A DNA stretch of 64,000 bases from Hordeum vulgare subsp. vulgare (Eukaryota; Streptophyta; Magnoliopsida; Poales; Poaceae). Each line of letters starts with the position of its first letter. Position 1 is the stretch's first letter. The stretch spans positions 346,006,638-346,070,637 of the forward strand of contig NC_058521.1 of NCBI RefSeq assembly GCF_904849725.1, read 5' to 3'. Shown here in pieces: positions 54,653 through 64,000 of the stretch. Under the pieces are notes generated by a model. The model had not been told where the DNA came from, searched no databases, and was given only the letters and a program-made list of their open reading frames with translations. A program made the position numbers and the translations under genes.

Positions 54653-57339
54653 TTCTACCGCTTCTATGAGTAGCTAAGGGCGTTAAACAATAGCGCTTGT
54701 TGGGAGGCAACCCAATGAATTTATCCTTTTTCTTTCTGTTTTGTTGCGTCCACACTTTCATAACTCTGTTGTGATTGTGTTTCTTTTTGTGTTTGAGCCA
54801 AGCAAAGCATTTATGATCAGTCTTGGTAATGGCTGTTTGATCATGCTGGAAAAGGACAGAAACTTTCTGCTCACGATATGATTTTTCATTTTTATGCAGA
54901 AAGAGATTTTGAGTTGTTAGTTTTTGCTGCTGATTGATATGCTTTTTTTCCAAACCGTCGTAAGTTTTCAGATTTTATGAGGTACCAGAAGTATACGAAG
55001 TATATAGATTGCTATAGACTAGTCTGTTTTTGTTGAGTTGGTTGCTTGTTTTGATGAAACTATGGTTAGTATGAGGGGGTACTAGCAATGGAAAAGTGAG
55101 AATACAGTAGCCCATCATCAATATAGATGGAATTAAAGTTTCCTACAGTACCAAAAGAAGTGGTAGTTTGTTTTCTTGTACTAATGTTATCAGAAGTTTC
55201 TGTTTAAGTTTTGTGTTGTGTAGTTTTCAAGTTTTGGGCGACGTTCTCATGGACAAAGAGACAAGGAGTGGAAAGAGCTCAAGCTTGGGGATGCCCAATG
55301 CACCCCAAGCCAAATTCAAGGACACCAAAAAGCCTAAGCTTGGGGATGCCCCGGGAAGGCATCCCCTCTTTCGTCTTCAATCCATCGGTAACATTACTTG
55401 GGGCTATATTTTTATTCACCACATGATATGTGTTTTGCTTGGAGCGTCTTGTATCTTAGGAGTCTTTTATTTTTGTTGTGTGACAATCATCCTTGCTGCA
55501 TACCTCTTTGAAAGAGAGACACGCACTCATCGTGATTTTGCTAGAATGCTCATAGTGCTTCACTTATATCTTTTGAGCTAGATACTTTTGCTCTAGTCCT
55601 TCACTTATATCTTTTAAGCTAGATACTTTTGCTCTAGTGCTTCACTTATATCTTTTGAGCTAGATACTTTTGCTCTTGTGCTTCACTTATATCTTTAGAG
55701 CATGGCGGTGCGTGATTTGGTAGTTGGCTTATGCTATGAAAGTAGTCCCATGTGCTAGGTACCCGAAGAGGATGCAAACACTTCCATCTTCATGTGCATT
55801 TAGTAGAAACAAAAGTTTCGATTCCTCTCAATTAGTTTTGAGACATGGATTCGGGAAAATTAAAAGCTATGTTAGTAGGGTGCTGTGAATCTAGAAATAC
55901 TTGTGTTAAAGTTAGTGATTCCCGTAGCATGCACGTATGGTGAACCGCTATGTTAGGAAATCGGAGCATAATTAATCTATTGATTGTCATCCTTTGTGTT
56001 GAGGTCGGGATCGCCCGATGGTTTACACCTACCAACCCTTCCCCTCGGAGTATGCGTTTAGCAGTTTGTTTCATTACTAATAAAAACTTTCGCAACAAGT
56101 ATGTGAGTTCTTTATGACTAATGTTGAGTCCATGGATTAGATGCACTTTCACCTTCCACCATTGCTAGCCTCTCTAGTGCCGCGCAATTCTCGCCGGTAC
56201 ACAAACCCACCAAATTCCTTCCTCAAAACAGCCACCATACCTACCTACTATGACATTTTCATAGCCATTCCGAGATATATTGCCATGCAACTACCACCGT
56301 TCCGTCTATTGACTTGTGCCGGCACTCTCATATTGCCATTGCATGACCATACTAGATCGTTGCACATCCCGGTACACTGCCGGAGGCACTCCCTATGGAG
56401 TCATCATCATTGTGATCTTTGAGCTTTGAGTAACTAAAAAGTGTGATAATCATCATTATTAGAGCATTGTCCCATGTGAGGAATTAAAAAAAGAGAGGCC
56501 AAAGAGCCCAAAAAAAAAAGAGAAAAGAAAAAAAAGAGGCTTAAGAGTCCAAAAAAGAGAGAGAAAAGAGAGAAGGGACAATGCTACTATCTTTTTCCAC
56601 ACTTGTGCTTCATATTAGCACCATGTTCTTCATGATTGAGAGCTTCTTGCTTTGTCACTACCATATTCTAGTGAGAATCTTTTATATAACTTGGCTTGTA
56701 TATTCCAATGATGGGCTTCCTCAGAATTGCCCTAGGTCTTCGTCAGCAAGCAAGTTGGATGCACATCCACTAGTTTTCCTTTTGAGCTTTCACATACTTA
56801 TAGCCCTAGTGCATCTCTTGTATGGCAATCCCTACTCATTCACATAGATATCTATTAAAGGGCATCTCCATAGCCTATTGATACGCCGAGTCAATGTGAC
56901 CATCTCCTCCCTTTTTTGTCTCACAACCACCACCACACTCTATTCCACCTATAGTGTTATATCCATGGCTCACGCTCATGAATTGCGTGAGAGTTATAAA
57001 AAGTTTGAGAAAGTAAGAGTGCGAAAACAATTACTTGGCCAATTCCAGGGTTGTGCATGATTTACATTAGTTGTGTGAGGATGATGGAGCATAGCCAGAC
57101 TATATGATTTTGTAGGGATAACTTTCTTTGGCCTTGTTATTTTGAAAGTTCATGATTACTTTGCTAGTTTGCTTGAAGTATTACTGTTTTCATGTCAATA
57201 GCAAACTATTGTTTTGAATCGTACGGATCTGAATATTCATGCCACGTGAAAGAAGTTGCAAATGACAACTATGCTAGGTAGCATTACACATCAAAAATTC
57301 ATTCTTTATCACTTCCCTACTCGAGGACGAGCAGGAGTT
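54653..57339 (+). other. Non-coding interior of Gypsy-2
   Basis: No pol. Holds two copies of AAGCTTGGGGATGCC (55281, 55336), part of a small stem region (GGGATGCCC/GGCATCCCC); a 41-bp tandem repeat (55555-55700); a purine-rich stretch of AAAGAGAGG-type sequence (56480-56580) of a kind common to these elements; and short frames with no recognisable product. Confidence 0.6.
55555..55700. repeat. 41-bp tandem repeat in Gypsy-2
   Basis: Copies start at 55555, 55596, 55637 and 55678 (last partial), each reading GTGCTTCACTTATATCTTTT then GAGCTAGATACTTTTGCTCTA with one or two changes. Confidence 0.9.
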
Positions 57340-57354
57340 AAGCTTGGGGATGCT
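57340..57354 (+). other. Gypsy-2 polypurine tract / 3' LTR junction
   Basis: AAGCTTGGGGATGCT immediately precedes the TGATACG of the 3' LTR. Position and the GGGGA core fit a plus-strand priming site. Confidence 0.7.
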
Positions 57355-58899
57355 TGATACGTCGTATCAATAATTTTTGATGGTGTCATGCTATTATCTT
57401 GTCAAACTTTGGATGTTTTGCATGCCTTTTCTTTATTTCCTGGGACTAACTTATTAATCCAGTGCCAAGTGCCAGTTCCTGTTTTTTCCAAGTTTTTGAC
57501 TCCTTTCAAAGGAGATTTTGAAACAGAGTCCAAACGGAAGAAAATCCCTGAAAAGATTTTTTATGGAACGGAAGAAGATCGGAGAGCTTGGGGGCCAAGC
57601 CAGAAGAGCCCCAAGGGCCCCACAAGCCCCCACCCCGTGGCCAGGGGGTGCGCCATGCAGGCTTGTGGGCCCCCTGGAGGTCCCCTGACCTAGATCTTGC
57701 GCCTATAAATTCCCAAATATTCCCAAAAAAATTAGGGGAGCATCGTAATCACTTTTCTGCCGCCGCAAGCTTCTGTCTCCTCAAGATCCCATCTAGGGCA
57801 CGTCCTGGTGCTATGCCGGAGGGGGATTTAGACACGGAAGGATTCTCCATCAAAACCATGACCTCTCCGATGATGCATGAGTAGTTCACCATAGACCTAC
57901 GGGTCCATAGCTAGTAACTAGATGGCTTCTTCTCTCTCTTGGATCTTCAATAGAAAGTTCTCCATGATCTTCATGGAGATCTATCCGATGTAATCTTCTT
58001 TTGCGGTGTGTTTCTCGAGATCCGATGAATTCTGGATTTATGATCAGATTATCTATGAATCTTATTTGAGTTTCTTCTGATATCTCTTATGGATGATTTC
58101 ATATCCTTGTAATTCTCTTTGAGTTGTGGGTTTTGTTTGGCCAACTTGATCTATGATTCTTGCCATGGGAGAAGTGCTTGGTTTTGGGTTAATACCGTGC
58201 GGTGCCCTCACCCAGTGACAGAAGGGGTAGCGAGGCACGTATCGTGTTGTTGCCATCAAGGGTATAAAGATGGGGTTTTCATCATTGGTTTGAGATTATC
58301 CCTCTATGTCATGTCATCTTGCTTAAAACGTTACTCTGTTCGTCATGAACTCAATACACTAGATGCATGCTGGATAGCGGTCGATGTGTGGAGTAATAGT
58401 AGTAGATGCAGAAAGTATCGGTCTACTTGTCTCGGACGTGATGCCTATATGCTAGATCATTGCCTTAGATATCGTCATGACTTTGCGCGGTTCTATCAAT
58501 TGCGCGACAGTAGTTTGTTCACCCACCGTGATATTTTCTATTTTGAGAGAAGCCTCTAGTGAACACTATGGCCCCTGGTTCTATTCCACACCATATTTTC
58601 AGCCTTACACTTTTTACTTCGTTGCACTTTCCGCCTTCAGATCTCACTTTGCAAACAATCTTGAAGGGATTGACAACCCCTTTGAAGCGTTGGGTGCATG
58701 CTTTTTTGTGTTTGCGCATGTACTTTGGACTTGACGAGGCCCTCCTTCTGGATTTCTACCTTGGTTCTCAAACTAAGGGAAATACTTACTGCTCATGTGC
58801 TGCATCACCCTTTCCTCTTCAAGGGAATAACCAACGCAAATTGGAGAAGTAACAAGAAGAATTCCTAAGCGCCAGGGAAGTACTTTTGTTACCGCAGCA
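57355..58899 (+). repeat. 3' LTR of Gypsy-2
   Basis: 1545 bp, TGATACGTCGTATC...CCGCAGCA, followed by CATAT. TATA box at 57704-57709. Collinear with the 5' LTR. Confidence 0.93.
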
Positions 58900-58904
58900 C
58901 ATAT

Positions 58905-59866
58905 CAAATATGTACTGCGTTCATGCCGGATTTTCTGATCTAACCCACCTCATCGATCATCACGAATCTGATTCAGATTTACGTTTCATTGTTAACCCTG
59001 ATGGCAAAAACCGACCGATAGGGGCAGGTTCCTTTACAACCTCATAAATCCCGATTGACAAAAGACATAGCCTCAACGATCCCAATGTGAAGTTGATCTC
59101 ATCAACCGTGCACATAGCCGATCTCATAAACGATGACATATCTCATAAACAACGACACATATCAAATATGCATCCGATCTGAAATAAAATACTATAGCAG
59201 AGGATCCGATACTACTGTTGGGATCTATCATAGGTGCACTCTATGCAAATTAAAATTTTCCTATGAACAGAACAACGAAGAACATGCTATGGAGATGGAT
59301 CACAGATTGTTTCCACTAGACGCACATTGCCGTGCACTGGAAGTAGAGTTGGGGCAGTGCATCCTTGTGGTCCATCTCCTCCTCGTCTGATCTCCCTGGA
59401 ACAATTGGTCGTTGAATCCCATGTACAGGATCGACGGAGCAGCACAAGTGCTCCTCCTCTATTGGTATCCGTGTGTGCAGGAGGAACATCGTGCGGGGGA
59501 CTACTAGGTCCAATCACATAGTCCGCGGTGAGTGAAGGTGGCTAGTTGGAACACATGCAAAGCCCTAATGATGATGCTGAAGCGATCAACCAATTAAATG
59601 CGTCGCTTCTCCACTATATATAGTCATCACATGTATCCTAAAGCCCATGTGTTCCTTCCCTTGAGTATGCGATGCCTTAGGTTCTCGTTCACTTGGTCGT
59701 GAGTCAAACCACATCCATCTCGTCTAGTCAGTAGCAGTGTATAGAAAAGTGTGCCCACTCCAAGTGTTCGATGAAATTGGTTAGGCGAACATGTACTTGT
59801 GTTACCTTTGCCAGATGATATATGTTGTCGTGCTCAAGGCAACATGGTCATCCTTGTTGTAGCACG
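58905..59866 (-). repeat. Copia-2 5' LTR, interrupted segment 2 (probable)
   Basis: Continues 51765-52173 beyond the Gypsy-2 insertion. Contains a TATATATA box (about 59614-59623) readable on the minus strand, and no coding sequence. With 51765-52173 it gives about 1.37 kb, a normal Copia LTR length. It ends at the Gypsy-3 LTR; whether the LTR finishes there (AGCA near 59864) or continues past Gypsy-3 is not visible. Confidence 0.5.
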
Positions 59867-59867
59867 T

Positions 59868-61472
59868 TGATACGTCTCCATCGTATCTACTTTTACAAAC
59901 TCTTTTGCCCTTGTTTTGGACTCTAATTTGCATGATTTGAATGGAACTAACCCGGACTGATGCTATTTTCAGCAGAATTGCCATGGTGTTGTTTTTGTGA
60001 AAAATTAAACTTCTCGGAATGACCTGGAAAATTACGAGGATATTTTGTGCAATATATAAACAATACTGGCGCAAGAATTAGCCAAAGATACGGAGCCAGG
60101 GGTCCACGAGCCCAGGAGGCGCGCCCCCCTAGGGCGCACCTCGCAAGCTCGTGGGGCCCACGTGGCTCCGCAACCTCCAACCCCAGCTCTATATAGTCTC
60201 TCTTGCCCAGAAAAAATTAAGAGAGAATATTTCATCGCGTTTCATGATACGGAGCCGCCGCCACCGCCTGTTCTTCCTTCGGAGGGTGGATCTGGAGTCC
60301 ATTCTAGGCTCCGGAGAGGGGAAATGGACGTCGTCATCATCATCAACCATCCTCCATCGTCAAATCCATGATGCTCTTCATCGTTCGTGAGTAATCTCAT
60401 CGTAGGCTTGCTGGACGGTGATGGGTTGGATGAGATCTATCATGTAATCGGGTTAGTTTTGATGAGATTTGATCCCTAGTATCCACTATGTTATAAGATT
60501 GATGTTGCTACTACTTTGCTATGCTTAATTCTTGTCACTAGGGCCCGAGTGCCATGATTTCAGATCTGAACCGATTATGTTTTCATCAATATATGTGTGT
60601 TCTTTATCCCATCTTACAAGTTGTAGTCACCTACTATGTGTTATGACCCGGCAACCCCGGAGTGGCAATAGTCGGAACCACTCCCGAAGAAGACCATAGT
60701 ATGAGGAGTTCATGTATTCACTATGTGCTAATGCTTTGTTCCAGTTCTCTATTAAAAGAAGAACTTAATATCCCTTAGTTTCCATTAGGACCCCGCAGCC
60801 ACGGGAGGGATGGATAAAAGATGTCATGCAATTTCTTTTCCTTAAGCACGTATATGACTAAATACAGAATACATGCCTACATTACATTGACGAACTAGAG
60901 CTAGTTGCATATCACCCTATGTTATAACTGTTACATGATGAATGTCATCCGACATAATTATCCATCACTGATCCAATGCCTACGAGCTTTTCCTATACTG
61001 GTCCTTGCTAAGTTACTTTACCGCTACTGCTGTCACACTTGCTATACAAATAACTACTGCTACTGTTACCGCTGCTACTATTACTATCATACTACTTTGC
61101 TACTAAAACTTTGCTGCAGATATTAAGTCTTTCAGGTGTGTTTGAATTGACAACTCAACTGCTAATACTCGAGAGTATTCTTTGGCTCCCCTTGTGTGGA
61201 ATCCGTAGTTGAGGAAATCGTTAACTGGTAACTCCTCGGTTGGTTGGTGAGTAGGGGATTAATGGGCTAATTGGCAAGTTAATCGGTCATTTAATCCATT
61301 AATCGGGCAATTTATAAGTTAATCGGCTACTCGGTGACCCTTTGAGTAGGGATTAATCGGTAAGTTAACTTGTTAACTGGACGAATTCTTGAACAGGGGT
61401 CGAATCAATATATTTGGGTTGAATACTCTACCCTCGAAAACTGTTGCAATCCCCTATACTTGTGGGTTATCA
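59868..61472 (+). repeat. 5' LTR of Gypsy-3
   Basis: 1605 bp from TGATACGTC to GGGTTATCA. TATA box TATATAG at 60190-60196. The 3' third carries ATCCCCTATACTTGTGGG-type sequence just before the end, typical of these grass LTRs. A local run of TTAATCGG / AAGTTAATCGG repeats sits at 61255-61380. Confidence 0.88.
60190..60196 (+). promoter_or_regulatory. TATA box of the Gypsy-3 LTR
   Basis: TATATAG in CAGCTCTATATAGTCTCTC, about 320 bases into the LTR, followed by a pyrimidine-rich stretch as expected for a transcription start. Confidence 0.6.
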
Positions 61473-61483
61473 AGACCTTTTTC

Positions 61484-61502
61484 TGGCTCCGTTGCCGGGG
61501 AG
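61484..61502 (+). other. Gypsy-3 primer-binding site (tRNA-Asp type)
   Basis: TGGCTCCGTTGCCGGGGAG, one mismatch from TGGCGCCGTTGCCGGGGAG, 11 bases after the LTR end. Confidence 0.85.
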
Positions 61503-61550
61503 CATAGCTCTATTCTCTGAGTCACTTTGGATTTATATCTATTGATCACT

Positions 61551-63998
61551 ATGAGGAATCCGAGAGATCCAAAAACTAAAGTATTGCCCTCAACTACGAG
61601 GACAGGTAAGGAACTACCATCCAGCACTGCACTTGATTCACCTTCAGTTATGAGTAAATTTGCAACACCACCACCTACTTGTAATTCTTATATGTCGCAT
61701 GTGCTTTATGATGCTACTTCTGCTATCCATGATGCTTATGATGATGCTTTGCTTTATAATGATATGCCACTGGGTGAATTTCTTGATGCACAAATTGTTG
61801 AATCTGATGTTACTTCTGAAACTGATGAAATTATTGAATTGGAACCTGTTGTTTCACCTGTTAGACCTAGCTCTCCTAGATATGAATTGCCTGATATACC
61901 TAAGGGTTATGTTATGGAGGGAGAGGTAGCTGAAGACTTTCTTGCTTGCAAGGATATCTATGTTCTTGAGAATTTATTACGCAAGTGGAAAGAAAAATCT
62001 CTGAATGCTAGAATGAAATATGATCCTAAGTTTGCTACTTCACCCAGCTTTGTTACTGATAAGGATTATGAATTCTCTGTCGATCCTCACTTAATCACTT
62101 TGGTTGAATCTGATCCTTTTCATGGTTATGAATCTGAAACTGTTGTAGCACATCTTACTAAACTGAATGATATAGCCAACCTATTCACTAATGAGGAAAA
62201 AATCCGCTATTACTATATCCTTAAGTTGTTTCCTTTCTCACTAAAGGGTGATGCTAAAACTTGGTTTACTTCTCTTGCTCCTAGTTGTGTGCATAGTCGC
62301 GAGGATATGATATACTACTTCTCTGAGAAATATTTTCCTGCCCATAACAAACAAGCTGCCTTGTAGGATATATATAACTTTGTGAAAATTGAAGAAGAGA
62401 GTCTCCCACAAGCTTGGGGGAGGCTTGTCCAGTTACTTAATGCTTTGCCTGATCACCCTCTTAAGAAAAATGAAATACTTGATATCTTTTATAATGGACT
62501 AACCGATGCTTCTAGGGACCACCTAGATAGTTGTGCCAGTTGTGTTTTCAGGGAACGAACTGTGGAACAAGCTGAAATTCTATTGAATAATAGCTTGAGC
62601 AACGATAGTGCTTGGAGTATTCCTGAACCACCTCCGAAGCCAACTCCTAAGGAAAGAGGCATTCTATTCCTCAGTCCTGAAGATATGCAAGAAGCCAAGA
62701 AATCTATGCAAGAGGAAGGTATTAAATCTGAAGATGTTAAGAATCTACCACCTATTGAAGAAATACATGGTCTTGATAACCCGACACAGGTAGTAGAGGT
62801 AAATTCTCTTCGTAGATTCAATGAGAGTGATAATCCATATGATAAACCTGCTAGCTTATTCTTAGATGAATTTGATAACTTTGTTGCCAAACAACAAAGT
62901 TTTAATGATTATGTTAGCAGACAACTGCAACAAAATGCTCGTATGATTAATCATATAAGTGCTTGTGTGGATAGAAATGTTAATGATCTTCAGCTTATTG
63001 GTAAACATGCTTCTATGGTCACTACTCAAGTAGAACAAGTACTTAAGGCTCAAAATGACTTGCTCAATGAATTGAATGAAAATTCGGTTAGAGTTGTCAC
63101 TAGAGGTGGTAGAATGACTCAGGAACCTTTGTATCCTGAGGGCCATCCTAAGAGAATTGAACAAGATTCTCAACGAGTTAATACTGATGCACCTAGTCAT
63201 CCTAGTGATAAGAAGAAAAAGAAAGATGATAGGAACTTGCATGCTAGTAAACCTGTTGCTATTACACCTGAGAATCCAAATGATGTTTCTATTTATGATG
63301 CCGAAATACAATCTGGTGATGAACATGAGCCTAGTGATAATATTGATAATGATGTTCATGTTGATTCTCAACCTAGTAATGATAATGATGTGGAGACTGA
63401 ACCTGATGTTGATCTTGATAACCTACAACCTAATAACAAGAGATATGATAGGAGTGATTTTATTGCTAGGGAGCATGGTAAAGAAACAGAACCATGGGTT
63501 CAGAAACCCATGCCCTTTCCTCCCAAACCATCCAAGAAAAAGGATGATGAGGATTTTAAGCGCTTTGTTGAAATGATTAGACCTGTCTTTTTGCAAATGC
63601 ATTTGATTGATATGCTTAAAATGTCTCCTTATGCTAAGTACATGAAAGATATTGTGACTAATAAAAGGAAGATACCTAATGTTGAGATTGCCACCATGCT
63701 TGCTAATTACACTTTTAAGGGTGGGATTCCTAAGAAACTAGCTGATCCCAGAGTGCCCACTATACCTTGCTCCATTAAAGGAAATTATGTTAGAATTTCT
63801 TTATGTGATCTTGGAGCCGGTGTTGGTGTTATGCTTCTCTCTTTATAAGTTGACACCTATTGAAATTTCTTTGCAAATGGGAGACAAATCAACTTCTTTA
63901 CCTATCAGCATTTGCGAGGGTGTGCCTCTTGTGGTTGCAAACGTTACTATATTAACAGACTTTGTTATTCTTGATATTCCCAAGGATGATGCCATGGC
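61551..63998 (+). pseudogene. Gypsy-3 gag and start of protease, with one stop and one frameshift
   Basis: First ATG in the correct frame at 61551. The retrotransposon gag domain spans about residues 205-330, with LFPFSLKGDAKTWFTSLAP and FSEKYFPAHNKQ, then IYNFVKIEEESLPQAWGRL and NEILDIFYNGL. A single TAG at 62364-62366 lies in the middle of this domain; the frame before and after is the same. A long linker, acidic with many Asp, runs through 63150-63480. The aspartic protease begins with LCDLGAG (about 63806, Asp as catalytic candidate). At about 63840 the frame closes with TAA; the protease continues in another frame (CEGVPLVVANVTILTDFVIL, to 63998). Length fits the gag plus protease part of Athila-type elements. 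Confidence 0.82.
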
Positions 63999-64000
63999 GG

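Larger units (their letters stand above)
52174..58899 (+). mobile_element. Gypsy-2: complete non-autonomous Gypsy LTR retrotransposon
   Basis: Two LTRs (52174-53723 and 57355-58899) opening TGATACGTC and closing CCGCAGCA, flanked by identical CATAT target duplications (52169-52173, 58900-58904). The interior of 3.6 kb has a primer site, a gag-like frame and a polypurine tract, but no protease, RT, RNase H or integrase, so it depends on a helper. The LTR family also occurs as a solo LTR at 14429-15979. Confidence 0.95.
59868..64000 (+). mobile_element. Gypsy-3: 5' part of an Athila-like Gypsy element, runs off the window
   Basis: 5' LTR 59868-61472, primer site 61484-61502, gag and protease start. 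It opens TGATACGTCTCCATCGTATC, a different LTR family from Gypsy-2 despite the shared first bases. RT, RNase H, integrase and the 3' LTR must lie beyond 64000 if present. Confidence 0.9.

Noticed and set aside
55168..55581. A 137-residue plus frame in Gypsy-2 with hydrophobic segments, suggestive of an env-like product
   Set aside because: It overlaps conserved non-coding repeats (AAGCTTGGGGATGCC) and has no clear start context or family; too weak to call.
59133..59521. Small frames on both strands
   Set aside because: Located in the probable Copia-2 LTR; no features of a gene.
1..64000. A wholly novel defence or metabolic system
   Set aside because: Nothing outside transposon biology could be supported. 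The least-described structures are the hairpins and arrays of the CACTA elements.

Overview
This window is intergenic plant DNA made almost entirely of nested transposable elements. It most resembles a large-genome grass of the wheat/barley group (Triticeae). That inference rests on the Gypsy LTRs opening TGATACGTC, the tRNA-Asp-type primer sites, CACTA transposons with TTTGCCGTCTGC subterminal repeats, and layered insertions. I found no convincing host gene, tRNA, rRNA or CRISPR array.

Layout. 1-6165: a decayed Copia element on the minus strand (Copia-1), pol domains recognisable from RNase H (667) to gag (4647), with its 5' LTR at 4702-6165. 6480-10152: a long LTR of another family (Gypsy-like, probably solo). 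10153-11350: a second, truncated copy of the Copia-1 LTR. 11458-14226: a second minus-strand Copia (Copia-2) lacking the RT end. Its 5' LTR is split: four bases lie at 14227-14230, 51765-52173 follows, and the rest runs from 58905 to about 59866.

The centre is a 37.5-kb CACTA composite. The outer element, CACTA-B (14231-51761, minus), inserted into the edge of the Copia-2 LTR (TSD GAT). It later received a Gypsy solo LTR (14429-15979), a close relative CACTA-A (20885-34446, minus, TSD AAC) inside an intron of its own second gene, and an unrelated CACTA-C (35006-46168, plus, TSD TTT) inside an exon of that gene. Each CACTA element carries two gene remnants: a TNP2-type transposase (Transpos_assoc, Transposase_21, DUF4218, DUF4216) and a TNP1/TnpA-like protein (Transposase_24 plus coiled coil). 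A and B also carry long purine/pyrimidine hairpin arrays, GC-rich minisatellites and a conserved hairpin of about 218 bp upstream of the transposase.

The right side holds a structurally complete non-autonomous Gypsy element (52174-58899, TSD CATAT, two LTRs of about 1.55 kb, a gag-like frame only). The 5' part of a larger Gypsy/Athila-like element (59868 to window end) follows, with LTR, primer site, gag and the start of protease.

Relative order from nesting: Copia-2 is older than CACTA-B and the 52174 Gypsy. CACTA-B is older than CACTA-A, CACTA-C and the solo LTR. All coding regions contain stops or frameshifts, but CACTA-C is the least decayed.
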